A stretch of DNA of 64,000 nt from Ephydatia muelleri (taxonomy: Eukaryota > Porifera > Demospongiae > Spongillida > Spongillidae). Each line of letters opens with the position of its first letter. Positions within the stretch are counted from its first letter, which is position 1. The stretch is taken from positions 3,624,084 through 3,688,083 of the forward strand of contig JABACO010000002.1 in the NCBI GenBank assembly GCA_013339895.1, written 5' to 3'. Of this stretch, positions 46,268-59,209 are shown one piece after another. The translations under genes were made by a program, and so were the position numbers. The notes beneath the pieces were generated by a model, which did no database searches, had not been told where the DNA came from, and saw nothing but the letters and a program-made list of their open reading frames with translations.

Positions 46268-46790
46268 GTACCCCCCCCACTCTGAACTTATAAAGAAGAA
46301 AGGGCATGGAACATGAGCGTGCAGTCAAGGCTATGTGACAAGGCTATACTACAGGACCATGTACTGGAGGTTAATGACATGCAGATGAAATTAAAATATG
46401 GTGCATCTGTGCTTTCAGAGAGTAATTATAAATCACAACACAAATGAACTTACCTCAGCTGTGGTTTAACTCAACCGCACCTCCCCCCCCCCCCCCCCCC
46501 CCCCCCCCCAACTCTGAAGTTATAGAGAAGGAAGGGCATGGGACATGAGCATGTAGTGAGGCTATGAAACACAAAAAATGTATGAGACAGGACCATGTAA
46601 TGGAGGCTATGAGACATAAACTTGTAATGGATGCTATAAGCCAGGACCATGTAGCAGAGGTTATGTGACAACAGCAGGTAGTAGAGGCTATGAAAAATTG
46701 GCATGTACTGAAGGCGATGAGACACGTGCATGTAGTTGGCTGAAATAAGACCATGCAGTGGAGGTTATGACACTCAAGCATGTGTGGTTT
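46268..46790. repeat. Diverged direct duplication with poly-C runs
   Basis: A C run followed by actctgaacttataaagaag and agggcatggaacatgag (46,270-46,320) recurs as a longer C run (46,483-46,509), then actctgaagttatagagaag and agggcatgggacatgag. The tail 46,545-46,780 is a degenerate array of gaggctatgagacataa-type units. Confidence 0.7.
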
Positions 46791-46846
46791 GTGTGTATGT
46801 GTGTGTATGTGTGTATGTGTGTGTATGTGTGTGTGGGGTTACATTA

Positions 46847-46932
46847 GTCTCGTCCCCAGCCTGATATGCATTCGCAATGCGGTGTAGTAATCCATCCGCT
46901 GCTGTGTATGAGGGTCTGGGAACGAGATTAGG
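46847..46932. mobile_element. Small MITE-like inverted-repeat element
   Basis: Starts ttagtctcgtccccag and ends tctgggaacgagattagg: termini of about 15 bp, total about 85 bp. This end sequence is widespread on short dispersed repeats in invertebrate genomes (general knowledge). Confidence 0.6.
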
Positions 46933-47514
46933 GTTACATATATCTGCAAGTGGGTGTAACTTGCAGATGAAATGAAAAACTGAGAGATATGGTGGTTGGT
47001 TAATACTTTATCTCATCGATCTGTTATTATATTTAGGGGGCGTCTCCTAACTATTTGGAAAAGATGACATTTCATTATAACACCCCCCCTCCCCCTCATA
47101 ACGTCATTGAGTAACAAAGAGTAACCTTGCTCTCAGCATAATTACTGATTTTTAAGTCAAGTCAAATAAGCCATTGGCCAGTACTTTTACAAGTGCTTAA
47201 AATTCCACCCTCAATTCAGTTCAAATCTGAAATTATTACCATATGCAAAATGTGGCATGGGATAAGAATTGCAAATTAACACTTAACGTGTACCATTAAA
47301 ATACCTTTAGTGCTGGAAATGAAACTTTTCGTGTGCCGTTACTCTCACATAATTTGTTTCTCATGATTCCACATTCACCCTCCCTCCCCCTAAATGCACA
47401 CACGCACACACACACACCACCTTCCTCCATACCTGACAGACTGGAGGCAAAAGAAAGAGGCAGCTTCCATGGAGGCCCAGAAGAAGAGTGAACCAACCAC
47501 CCATGTGTGTTCCT
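46933..47514. other. Gene-free stretch
   Basis: No supported coding sequence between the small MITE and the ctctccatcacc array. Confidence 0.4.
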
Positions 47515-47885
47515 CCATCACCTTCCCTCTCTCTATCCCCTCCCAGCCCTCTCTTCATCACCTTCCCCTCATCACCTCCCCTCTCTCCATCATCTCCCCC
47601 TCTCTCCATCACCTCGCCTCTCTCCATCACAACCCTCTCCATCACCTCCCCTCTCTCCATCACCTCCTCCTGTCTCCATCACCTCCCCTCTCTCTCCATC
47701 ACCTCCCCTCTCTCCATCACCTCCCTTCTCTCCATCACCTCCCCTCTCTCCATCACCTCCCCTCTCTCTCTCATCACAACCCCTCTCTCCATCACCTCCC
47801 CTCTCTCTCCCCTCTCTCCATCACCTCCCCTCTCTCCATCACCTCCCTATCTCCATCACCTCCCCTCTCTCTCCATCACCCCTCC
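47515..47885 (-). repeat. Minisatellite (ctctccatcacctcccct), truncated by the gap
   Basis: 18-19 bp units, the reverse complement of the 6.8-7.7 kb array motif. Runs into the assembly gap, whose presence it probably caused. Confidence 0.92.
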
Positions 47886-48885
47886 NNNNNNNNNNNNNNN
47901 NNNNNNNNNNNNNNNNNNNNNNNNNNNNNNNNNNNNNNNNNNNNNNNNNNNNNNNNNNNNNNNNNNNNNNNNNNNNNNNNNNNNNNNNNNNNNNNNNNNN
48001 NNNNNNNNNNNNNNNNNNNNNNNNNNNNNNNNNNNNNNNNNNNNNNNNNNNNNNNNNNNNNNNNNNNNNNNNNNNNNNNNNNNNNNNNNNNNNNNNNNNN
48101 NNNNNNNNNNNNNNNNNNNNNNNNNNNNNNNNNNNNNNNNNNNNNNNNNNNNNNNNNNNNNNNNNNNNNNNNNNNNNNNNNNNNNNNNNNNNNNNNNNNN
48201 NNNNNNNNNNNNNNNNNNNNNNNNNNNNNNNNNNNNNNNNNNNNNNNNNNNNNNNNNNNNNNNNNNNNNNNNNNNNNNNNNNNNNNNNNNNNNNNNNNNN
48301 NNNNNNNNNNNNNNNNNNNNNNNNNNNNNNNNNNNNNNNNNNNNNNNNNNNNNNNNNNNNNNNNNNNNNNNNNNNNNNNNNNNNNNNNNNNNNNNNNNNN
48401 NNNNNNNNNNNNNNNNNNNNNNNNNNNNNNNNNNNNNNNNNNNNNNNNNNNNNNNNNNNNNNNNNNNNNNNNNNNNNNNNNNNNNNNNNNNNNNNNNNNN
48501 NNNNNNNNNNNNNNNNNNNNNNNNNNNNNNNNNNNNNNNNNNNNNNNNNNNNNNNNNNNNNNNNNNNNNNNNNNNNNNNNNNNNNNNNNNNNNNNNNNNN
48601 NNNNNNNNNNNNNNNNNNNNNNNNNNNNNNNNNNNNNNNNNNNNNNNNNNNNNNNNNNNNNNNNNNNNNNNNNNNNNNNNNNNNNNNNNNNNNNNNNNNN
48701 NNNNNNNNNNNNNNNNNNNNNNNNNNNNNNNNNNNNNNNNNNNNNNNNNNNNNNNNNNNNNNNNNNNNNNNNNNNNNNNNNNNNNNNNNNNNNNNNNNNN
48801 NNNNNNNNNNNNNNNNNNNNNNNNNNNNNNNNNNNNNNNNNNNNNNNNNNNNNNNNNNNNNNNNNNNNNNNNNNNNNNNNNNNNN
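47886..48885. other. Assembly gap, exactly 1,000 N
   Basis: Round length indicates a placeholder of unknown true size. Left edge is minisatellite; right edge is deaminase-module flank (copy Z). Confidence 1.
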
Positions 48886-49200
48886 CGCTTCGTGTATAAT
48901 ATTTTATGGCTCAATCGTCGTTTCTATCACCGTTGGCGTACCGTGAACGAGAGACTCTCTTTGCGGATTGACGCACTAACGCTGTCATTACCGCTGTAGT
49001 TTTGAAGTATCCAAGGCATTCGAACAACAAGTTCTGCAACAGCGGTCAAATAAAGGCGGTATCGACTGCTACAGTAATTCGATCTGGACTGGGACTGGTA
49101 AACAACATCTCAAACCACAAATTTGTCACGGAGGCGAGGTCCGCATGTTAGCTGTAGGCATTGATATTGATGAATGAAATTAATATTCAAGTACCCATTA
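48886..49200. repeat. Deaminase-module flank, copy Z
   Basis: tataatattttatggctcaa ... ctgtagttttgaagtatcca ... gatctggactgggactggta matches 53,205-53,430 and 62,090-62,400. After gcattgat it leaves the shared sequence. The part that would hold the coding repeats lies in the gap. Confidence 0.88.
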
Positions 49201-49286
49201 CCTGCAAGCATGGGGGTGATGTGGTTTCCCGCGACAATAAACTCCGTGATGTGTTTTGTGGAATGTTGTAGGTGAGCTAATGTATC

Positions 49287-49690
49287 TGCCCAGGTCGAGG
49301 TTGGCAGTGGCTTCAGGCATGACAAATGCAACACCAGACCAGCAGATGTTCTGGTCACCAACTGGTCTTTTGGGAAGCCAGTTGCATTTGATCTTATTAC
49401 CTCACGCTAAACCCTTCTATTTTGTCTGAAGCGGGAGTGATGGCAGGGTCTGCAGCTTTAGTGGCGGAGTGTCGCAAGCATGATTCGAATGACCTAAAGT
49501 GCTTGGAGTTGGGCTTGAAATGCACACCACTAGCAGTGGAGACCTATGGCTGCTGGGCTGCTGGGCTGGGGAAACACTATCACGTCTTGCCACTTGTCTG
49601 GCCATACCCATGAGGTGCACCAAGTCCCAGGCCACTGCTGCCATTTATGGCAGACTCAACCTTGAGGTCCTGTGCAAGAGCTCTGCTGTC
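49287..49690 (+). mobile_element. Non-LTR retroelement 3' relic with nuclease-like domain
   Basis: Readings HDKCNTRPADVLVTNWSFGK PVAFDL, then EAGVMAGSAALVAECRKHDS NDLKCLELGLKCTPLAVETYGCW, then KSQATAAIYGRLNLEVL follow the order of the C-terminal restriction-like-nuclease region (RPADV...DVTV...K) of retroelement proteins in invertebrates. Fragmentary, frames broken; no reverse transcriptase part in the window. A second scrap lies at 33.3 kb. Confidence 0.6.
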
Positions 49691-50174
49691 AAAAGCTGGA
49701 CCTTCACTTTATCAGTATTTTATTTTTAGTTGTTTCTTGTGTGTTATGTTGTAATATGTATTGATTAAAAAAAACAAAGGAAAATAAGTTTATGAAGAAG
49801 TTAGGCAAATATGAACTGTGTAATTACAATTTGATTCCGCTACGTATGCATAATTAATTAGCTCAAACCTTAATATGGAATAAGTTTGATGCTAGATGAC
49901 TTTGAATATGTTGATTTATGAGGGTTTTGATATCATTACTTAATCGGTGACAACAATATTGAATTCATAGTATTTGCCTAACTAATATAATGCATATAAA
50001 ATAAATCAAGTGGTTTATTAATTTATATAATTTTAAAACCATTGCCTTCATTTGTGAACCTCCAGTACAAATATATGTGTATGCATGTGGACATAAGGCG
50101 TGTTGTGTATGGTGGTTGTGTATAGTATGCTTGTGTGGTGTGTTTGTACAACTGCAACCCATTCTTTCTTATCC
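49691..50174. other. AT-rich stretch, no gene seen
   Basis: No motif or repeat supported. Confidence 0.4.
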
Positions 50175-50424
50175 CGGTGTGTGTGTGTGTGTGTGTTTGT
50201 GTGTGTGTTGTGTGTGTGTGTATGTGTTATGTGTGTGTATGTGTTGTGTGTGTGTATGTGTTGTGTGTGTATGTGTTGTGTGTGCGTGTTGTGTGTGTGC
50301 ATGTGTTGTGTGTGTATGTGTTGTGCGTGTGCATGTTGTGTGTGTGTTGTATGTGTGCGTGTTGTGTGTGCGTGTATGTGTTGTGTGTATGTGTGTTGTG
50401 TGTATATGTTGTGTGTGTGTGTGT
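50175..50424 (+). repeat. GT/GTTGTG microsatellite
   Basis: Interspersed (GT)n with gttgtgtgtgta units. Confidence 0.95.
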
Positions 50425-50708
50425 CCAAGTACTATTATGCTTCATAATGCAAAGAGGTTAATTTTTCAATCGCTAAATAATTATGCCCCATACTAGTTGT
50501 TATAGTGCATGTCACATTTTTATTACACCCCTTAGTTCCTCGGAAAAAAATCAAGTACTAATACTTTCCGTACGTATTCTAAACCAAATATTCTTGAATA
50601 TGTTACGAAAAAAAAAAAATGAAATTTCAAAGAAAAATCATATTTTATATCAAGAGAATTCACATAATGGAATATCAGAAAATACAAATTAGAAACTTTT
50701 GTGACCAC

Positions 50709-53225
50709 TCATATTTGGATATGTGTTTGACTTTGGTTTGTGGATACAATATCAAACTTGTCAAAATCAAGGAGGATATCAATTAAACCATTCGTTTTAA
50801 TATAATCATGTCTTGATGTGTCTTTATTTGTGTTCAAATCTAGGCAATCACAAAGTGCTTCACACATTTTTGACATGCATATTCGACTAGGATCATGTTG
50901 CAAATCGTTAATGTGTCTTGTATCAAAAACATGTATGTTTTCTTCTTCCTTCCACCAATTGACACTCAGAAATCTATGTCCAGGAAGTTCTGAAATCTTC
51001 TTCCGAGAAACTTGAGCATTCCTGTTTTAGCTAGTGAAAATAATTTTAATTTTTGTATCGGAGTTTGCATGTACGTTTTCTTCATCTTCCTTCCACCAAT
51101 TGATACTCTGAAATCCATGTCCTGGATGTTCTGAACTCTTCTTCCGAGAAACTTGAGCATTCCTGTTTTGGCTAGTGAAAATAATTTTAGTTTTTGTATC
51201 GGAGTTTGCATACTTCAAGAGTTCTGCACGTGCATCCCCATGTTTTCTGGGGAATTTAAAAAATGGTTATGGTGTCAATCTGAATTCTGCCGATGTATGG
51301 GTGTAGGATAGCACCTTGTACACCACCTTTAGTCAAAGAAGCTATCTTGTCAGTATATGACTTTATTACATAGCGGACACTGTATTCTTGTTCCATAACG
51401 CATCCCTCTTTTTACCCCATATGGGTGTGCCATCAGTGGAGTTAGGGGTGCCTTCAGGGGAGTTAGGTGTGCCTTCAGTGGAGTTAGGTGTGCCATCACT
51501 GGAGTGGTGAGGTGTGCCATCAGTGGAGTGAGGTGTGCCTTCAGTGGAGTTAGGTGTGCTTTCAGTGGAGTTAGGTGTGCTTTCAGTGGAGTTAGGTGTG
51601 CCATCAGGGGAGTTAGGTGTGCCTTCAGTGGAGTTAGGTGTGCCATCACTGGAGTGGTGAGGTGTGCCATCAGTGGAGTGAGGTGTGCCATCAGTGGAGT
51701 GAGGTGTGCTTTCAGTGGAGTGAGGTGTGCCATCAGTGGAGTGAGGTGTGCTTTCAGTGGAGTTAGGTGTGCCATCAGTGGAGTGAGGTGTGCTTTCAGT
51801 GGAGTTAGGTGTGCCATCAGTGGAGTTAGGTGTGCCTTCAGTGGCAGATCTTCCTGGATTTAAACAATTTGCTGCACCTCCACAAGGCACTTTACTTATG
51901 TACAAATGAATCCGAAAATTAGACCGCAACTTTAAACATGGTGAAGGACTGGACCGTATGGTATTAGTAGAAGAAGGCGATGAACGGTCATATTCAAATA
52001 TTGATTCCTTTGTACGACTGATAAGGTTTTTCATTTGAGATATCAGATAACTACGAAACGATTGGTTTGCAATGACCTCCGCATGGGAGTCCCATATGAT
52101 ATCTTCGACGTTCACTTTACTATCTCTCGTAATCCTTTTCTCCCATTGTGTACCACTGCCAAATGCAACCTCTTGAAACGGCAAGTTGTTACTCGTATCT
52201 TGTAGCCGGTACACTGCATAAACTGAGTGTTTCTTGTGGAACATTGTGGAATTGATGATATCTTTGAGAAATTGTGCTAAGATAATAAGGCTCATAGTTT
52301 GATCAGTGGGGATAAATTTGATCTTAGAGATTTTGGGTACCAGTGTGCCATCAGTGGGGATAGCAGTGGAGATAGCAGTGGGGGTAGGTGTGTCATCAGT
52401 GGAGATAGCAGTGGGGGTAGGCGTGTCATCAGTGGGGATAGCAGTGGGGGTGGGGGTAGGCGTGTCATCAGTGGAGATAGCAGTGGGGGTAGGTGTGTCA
52501 TCAGTGGAGATAGCAGTGGGGGTAGGTGTGTCATCAGTGGAGATAGCAGTGGGGGTAGGTGTGTCATCAGTGGAGATAGCAGTGGGGGTAGGTGTGTCAT
52601 CAGTGGAGATAGCAGTGGGGATAGGTGTGTCATCAGTGGAGATAGCAGTGGGGGTAGGTTTGTCATCAGTGGAGATAGCAGTGGGGGTAGGTGTGTCATC
52701 AGTGGAGATAGCAGTGGGGGTAAGTGTGTCATCAGTGGAGCTAGCAGTGGGGGTAGGTGTGTCAGTTGGAGATAGCAGTGGGGGTAGGTGTGTCAGTTGG
52801 AGATAGCAGTGGGGGTAGGTGTGTCATCAGTGGAGATAGCAGTGGGGGTAGGTGTGTCATCAGTGGAGATAGCAGTGGGGTAGGTGTGTCATCAGTGGAG
52901 ATAGCAGTGGGGGTAGGTGTGTCATCAGTGGAGATAGCAGTGGGGGTAGGCGTGTCATCAGTAGGGATAACAGTGGGGATGTTACAGTACGAGAAAGTTT
53001 GTGTATCATTAATGGGATACGTGTGCTATCAGTTGAGATAAGTTTGATGTTGGATGCGCCATCAATGGCAATAAATATAGATGTGCCATTAGTTGAGTTA
53101 GGTGGGCCATGAGTGGAAAATGTGCTATCAGCAATGGCAGAGCTATTTACACGAGTATCCGTGGACATTTTGCAATCAACGAAATGCTCCCGTTGCACTT
53201 CGTCGTATAATATTTTATGGCTCAA
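50709..53225 (-). CDS. A-to-I deaminase-like (ADAT1/ADAR-type) gene with internal repeats
   Basis: - strand order: MSHKILYDE...DCKMSTDTRVNSSAI start (53,225); a Ser/Thr/Asp/Pro repeat tract (to about 52,330); ISKIKFIPTDQT; then the A_deamin N-half EVAFGSGTQWEKR, IWDSHAEVIANQSFRSYLIS (HAE zinc/proton site), HLYISKVPCGGA (first Cys; family PCGDA); a second 21-bp repeat tract; then the C-half SYTDKIASLTKGGVQGAILH PYIG, PNFSLVLTKHPGHRFLSINW, ICMSKMCEALCDCLDL. The family's zinc Cys in CSDK is Tyr here (SYTDK), and PCGDA lacks its Asp. The C-half is in a different frame from the repeat-side reading, and part of it is tandemly duplicated (50,945-51,205). Catalytic activity unlikely. Could be a decayed gene or a diverged non-catalytic paralogue. 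Confidence 0.7.
50940..51210 (-). repeat. Tandem duplication within the deaminase C-half, about 123 bp
   Basis: The unit from ggagtttgcatg back to cttccttccaccaattga occurs twice (about 50,945-51,070 and 51,075-51,205), differing by about 10 percent by eye. Confidence 0.88.
51425..51845 (-). repeat. In-frame 21-bp coding minisatellite (NSTDGTP type)
   Basis: About 20 units of ggtgtgccatcagtggagtt plus a; on the - strand each adds seven residues such as NSTDGTP or HSTESTP. Lies between the two halves of the deaminase domain. Two units carry a 3-bp-multiple variant, so this frame stays open throughout. Confidence 0.9.
52330..52985 (-). repeat. 33-bp minisatellite (STDDTPTPTAI type)
   Basis: About 19 units of gatagcagtgggggtaggtg plus tgtcatcagtgga; eleven residues per unit on the - strand. 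Near the deaminase it is in frame; farther out two units are 2 bp short and one 1 bp short, so the array is not open as a whole. Confidence 0.9.
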
Positions 53226-54003
53226 TCGTCATATCAGTCACCGTTGGGAACGAGAGACTCTATTGACGCACTGCGCTGTCAGTACTGCTGTAGTTTTGAA
53301 GTATCCAAGGCAATTCTAAAAACGAGTTCTGCAACAGAGGTCAAATAAAGGCGGTATCTACTGCTACAGTAACTCGATCTGGACTGGGACTGGTAAACAA
53401 CATCTCAAACCACAAATTTGTCACGGAGCACACTCAGCGTACATACACGGCTATCAAGACATTACTATATACGTACATTCAGCGTTTGCTACCAACGCAT
53501 CCCTAAGTATACTCAGCGTACAACCATGTATGCACCCACACGCAACACAAAGTCCGCTCATGTACACCTACGCGCTACCAGCTATACGTATTGCTCAATC
53601 AGAGACATTATAAACCAATGATCATCTCTCGCTCAAAAGAGTTGCGTCTATCACAACCACTGCAAAATGAAACTTCACAAGATCTCAAAAAATAGTCTCT
53701 CTGAAAAATTCCACGCCATGCATTTGAGTACGGACGTATACTGATACCATGCATGAATAATGATAAACATGTTACAATTCCGCGGTTAAAGTACATGTAC
53801 CTATGTATCGGTAACCCTACCCCACGGCTGGAAACTAGGTTTATAAACATGAAGATAAATACCTCATTATGACTGTTGTAAGTTCCAATGCTGCTGGTAC
53901 TCTTATATACAAATAGGTATTAATAGCGTCGTATGACTGTAGACTATTAAATACTTGTCACGCATACTCTACATAAAACATACGCATCTTGTTTATATAA
54001 GGC
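53226..54003. other. Upstream flank of the deaminase module, copy X
   Basis: 53,226-53,430 and 53,785-54,003 are repeated at 62,113-62,400 and 62,420-62,920; 53,440-53,780 is extra sequence without gene signal. Possibly promoter-bearing, as it precedes the - strand start at 53,225. Confidence 0.6.
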
Positions 54004-54284
54004 CACGCGGAAGGGTGTAGCTAAAACCAGGACTTCACTTCTTTCTTCAGGTGGAGGGGAATCTGGGAAACGGCTACAGCATTTGCCAAAGTTCATCCCC
54101 ATACACGGAAACAGAGAACATATCTGTTCCTCTATTGGATATTCAGGTTGTAAACTGTACGATGTTTGGCTCCTTTCTTTGTTTGGTACGGGGCACGCTG
54201 GAGAATTGCATTTCAAGACAATGTGAAACTTCCAAACATGAACGAATATCTGCAGGAAGTTAGAATACTCTGATCCAAAACAGT

Positions 54285-57200
54285 TTATTTTTCCCACGAC
54301 TTAATATGGTCAAGCATGATAGTTTTTCCATTGTGAACATCTCCGTCTAGCATCGTACACAAAGCAGCTTTGAGTGCTTTTTCAGCAGGACTGTTACCAA
54401 TGCATCGGATAAATGTTGGAATTTCATGACAATGAAGGAGCAAAATGGTTAAAATGTTGTCAGAGGTACAGGTATTTGTGTAGTTTGAATGTGCCCATGA
54501 AATAGTCGAAGGAAATTGGCACATTGGGCACTGATAATCATGAGTGCGTTTGGGAACCTTTACATCACATTTTCGTAGACAGAAATGATAGAACCAGTTT
54601 TTTTTATTTGCAACATACATGACTGGCAAAATCTTTCTGCTTGTCTCCATATATGGCTCGTGATGTACTGCCCTCAATCCATGGTGACCGACAAATGCAT
54701 ATAAGCTTGACGATTTCGGACTTTGTTTTGCAAAATGGTCCCCTGGCATAGGTAATTGTTATGTTATCTTCTCCATCCATAAACCTGTTGATTTCACCCA
54801 AGAGGGTATCTTCATTTTCGAATCTCAAGTGAGATAGGTCTTGATCTTTATACTTGCAAGCGATATAAATTAGACCAGCTAGCAATAGTTCTTGTATTGT
54901 GTCAGAAATCTGTACTTTGCTAAAAACCTGTCGCAGCTAAGATCATTTCTTATAGATATTCCTGCATAGTAGTTAAGCTCTGATGTGTCTGGTGCTGGAT
55001 AAGTTGATATGATCTATTTGGAACAATGAACAGAAACATTACACATTGTCATGTAGAGGCCCATTCACGTGTGTTATATCAAAATGCGGGACCTTTAAAG
55101 TACCCTTATAAGTAAGTGTGCATCACATCCTTTACTTCAACTTCTGGAATTCCAGAAACATTGGTACTGAGCCTTTTAATGAATGCAATCTGGTTAGACC
55201 TTGTAGTTTGAAGTACCACCATTTGACCATCCTCCAAATATGCAATTTCCTATAGCATACAATAAATGAAATAATAAAATGAGATTGTTTAAAACTTACT
55301 TCCTCCAAGCCAGCTCTACAGACATATGGACACAAAAGAATCCCAGCAAATCTGGCATCTATTTTCTGCAAAAAGTCTGACCACAAGAAGGTGTGATCAG
55401 AAATAGGAACCGCAAAGATGCAATATCAATTCACATTAACGGACTTTGACTCCTGGATAGGCCTTATGGATGATGGTTGTTTATGTGAGCATTTTTATCA
55501 TCTGAAATATATATCATATGATGTACACGTTAGCATAATGCTATACATACCTGAGGGGATGCTTGATTTGCATACAGCTTCCGTAGAATCAGTACTGGGT
55601 ACTTTAATGGACATTGAGGGAATCTCTCTGAATGGGAAGTTGGTAGTGCATGAATCTGACCAGACGGTAGCTCATCATGTGTTGAAATGTGTGGTGTACT
55701 GGAAGATTTATTGTCTGCCGGGATGCAGAAAAAGTATCAATTAATTATAAAAATTCAAAGATGTGTGTTCAGCAATAGAAACACATTCATGCATCTATAT
55801 GTTACATTTCATGCAACATACCTTTAGGTTCACCAAAGTCATGTTTGCGTGGCTGTTTTTTTCCAGATGGTCTCTCCCTCTTCCTGCGATCTCTCCTCTG
55901 CAATTCAGCTATATTTGTACCACCCTGGAGTTGTGGGGGCAATCCAACCATTAGTCTACATGCTGTAATGTGATAACATGTTTTAGTTGAACTGCATGAA
56001 CACGTTTCCTTGGGAAATAATGTAACAGCATGTGGAGTTGTGCCTTCAGCTTCTGTAACCACCCATGCACCATTTTGCACAAGTTTCACTCTATTTGCTG
56101 TAATTGCAGCTTGAGCTAAACCTAAATGACCACTGCTGCTAACTGAAGTGTCTTTGACCTCATCAGCAACAATACCAGCTGTACTTTTTGCATTCATACA
56201 CATGCTTACAATCTGCTGTGGATCAGGAACAACTTCCAATCGTGGCATTAATGATGGGTCACGCTTGCAATGATCATACTCTTCCTTAACTTCCCAGCGT
56301 CCACACTGATGCACAGATCTTTCAATTTCACGGTAGTAAAACACGGAAAGGTGGTATAGAGATACAGCTATGACATCTAATGGTACTTGTTTCCATTGCT
56401 GCAGACGGTGCAAAACAGCATTCATTGACTCTGAACAGTTATTGGTGACACCCTCCTTTGGATTACTTATGCCTGCAGACTTTAATATCCAAATTGCTGC
56501 GTGCAGTTTGAACATGGGAATGAGACTGTTTTCAAAGTAATGAATAATAGTAGGTTTAGACATGAAGAGGTCTGTGTTCTTTAATTTATTCCATTCAACC
56601 TCAAATTCGGCCTCCGTAACCTGGTTATGCATAAGTTGCTGAAATGCATTAACAAATTGATTCAATTTTTCAGCTGTACATTTCGCATGATTCTTCAGAT
56701 ACCAATGCACATCATTCTGGATATGGTTCCAGCAGAACAAATGGTTTCCAACAGGGAAAACATCAGCAAACTTAAGCTCTCTATCAGTGATAATATTAAC
56801 TTCTTTTGTCTTAAGACCAGGAACATTATCAACAATATCAGAAAGAAAAGCTTTGTGGTCTGAATGATACCGTCTTGAGTGCACTCAATATGCATATGGA
56901 ATTATAGGTTCTCCAACGAACAAGCTGTTATTGAATGTTAGAGTGGACAAGTAGTAGTCACCTACATTAAAAACGGTATCATAGTGCAAAACTACAGGTT
57001 TTGAACAAATATTCAGTAGGAATTCTAATGATCCCAGTAGAGGCTGAGCCCACAACTGCACAACGATGCGAGGGTGCAACAGAAAATGTTCGATAAAGTC
57101 CTTACTTTCTCCTTTTCGATTTGTTAGCTTCAATTGAAATGATAGCTGATATGCATTGTACAGGGCATCATGTGATAAACGAAGCTCCCGTTTAGTCTCA

Positions 57201-58161
57201 TCTCTTGCATTTCTAACCTAATAAACAATATGGCACATGAGAAAGGGCAATAGTGATAATAAATTATGGCACCCCAGATGTCACGTTGAATCCATTTACA
57301 TTTGTCCCCATTTTATTTCACATCATTTTTATGGTTGTATATGTACACATCTTATCACATGCACATACTTGTAATGTATAAAATGGTCATTACCTGTTTG
57401 TAGTCACGTGGTGTATACACTGAATGCCTAGGTCCTCCTTCATCACTGTTTATTATATCTTGGTACACTTGTCTGCATGGCTTCATGAGATTCTCAGCAT
57501 TTATCTGTTTAGGAGGAATGTGTATCGTTATTAATTGGCTATCTAGGAGCAGCAATCCTCACCTTTTCTTTTACGTACGGAGCTGATCGTATGAATGGTC
57601 TCGATATTTTCCTAGAATTCCTGTGTGCAAACCCAGAAAACACCGTGTGGTCTCCAGTGTAGTGTAGTATGAAAAGACCTGAGAAGCCCCAGTACTCCCA
57701 TCGACGAAACTGCATATCACCTCCTCCTTGAGGTGACTGTTCATTATCAATAGCATTTGACCTCTTTTTCACTTCATATACTCCACATTTGATAGTATAC
57801 ACCCCTTTTGTCACCCAGCGATACTGATCACATCTATAGCGAGGGATTGGGGCCGAGCGAGTGGAAGCATATACATCGAATGAAACGTCATATAAATACG
57901 CAAGTCAGGGGTTTAAAATGTACTTAGGCTAAAGCTAGAACTTAAATCGTACCGATATTTCTTCTTCATGTGCTCCCACGATGCATTGTCGGGGCCTAAA
58001 TCAAATAAATATACTTCCCCTTCCTTTGGCAACACTGGCGGAGCCTGGGCAATTGAGTCTCGGTACTTCGTAGTAGCATTTTGGAAGATATCAAGCACTT
58101 GATCGCCATCAAGATTCTCATAACAATCACTTCTGACTGGAGCTGTTATCACCTGCTCCAT
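54285..58161 (-). CDS. MULE transposase with SWIM zinc finger and C-terminal extension
   Basis: Spliced on the - strand. The first exon starts MEQVITAPVRSDCYENLDGD; it splices (phase 2) into RCDQYRWVTKGVYTIKCGVY, a WRKY/FLYWCH-like head. The MULE core reads VVLHYDTVFNVGDYYLSTLT (first Asp), IITDRELKFADVFPVGNHLF CWNH (second Asp), then NNCSESMNAVLHRL. SWIM motif: CSCSSTKTCYHITACRL. A basic RRDRRKRERPSGKKQPRKH tail follows, then further exons to 54,285 with a Cys pair CDVKVPKRTHDYQCPMC and ending HIKSWEK. A TGA codon sits between IIPYAY and HSRRYHSDHK near 56,884, so this copy is probably inactive. The extension past the basic tail is longer than usual for MULEs. Confidence 0.85.
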
Positions 58162-58365
58162 ACCTAGCCTGAAGGTGGTAGAACTAAACAGGCACGTGTG
58201 GAAGTCTTAGTTTAATAGCTCACGCGCATGCATGTCACAAACACCTTTGGGTGTTAAAAGCAAAGATTGCAAACCGATGTACTTGACTTATACATATACT
58301 TTTCATTTAGACGTATCAGTAACACTTGAAATAATAATCTGCGGCTGGATAGATCCTTTGCTCCT

Positions 58366-59100
<735 letters not shown>

Positions 59101-59121
59101 CTCCTGGTTTTAGCTACACCC

Positions 59122-59209
59122 CACGCGGAAGACATAATGGAGGTGTGTTTAGCAACGCCGTCCAAGGACGGCGTTGCTAAACACACCTCCATTATGTCTT
59201 CCGCATGGC
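59122..59209. repeat. 88-bp palindrome at the MULE's right flank
   Basis: ccacgcggaagacataatgg ... acgccgtcc, then aa, then ggacggcgt ... ccattatgtcttccgcatgg. Arms 43 bp. The paralogue at 62,915 has only one arm, so this is a local inverted duplication. Confidence 0.9.

Noticed and set aside
47394-48999. Frames of about 500 codons across 47.4-49.0 kb
   Set aside because: They run through 1,000 unknown bases and a minisatellite.
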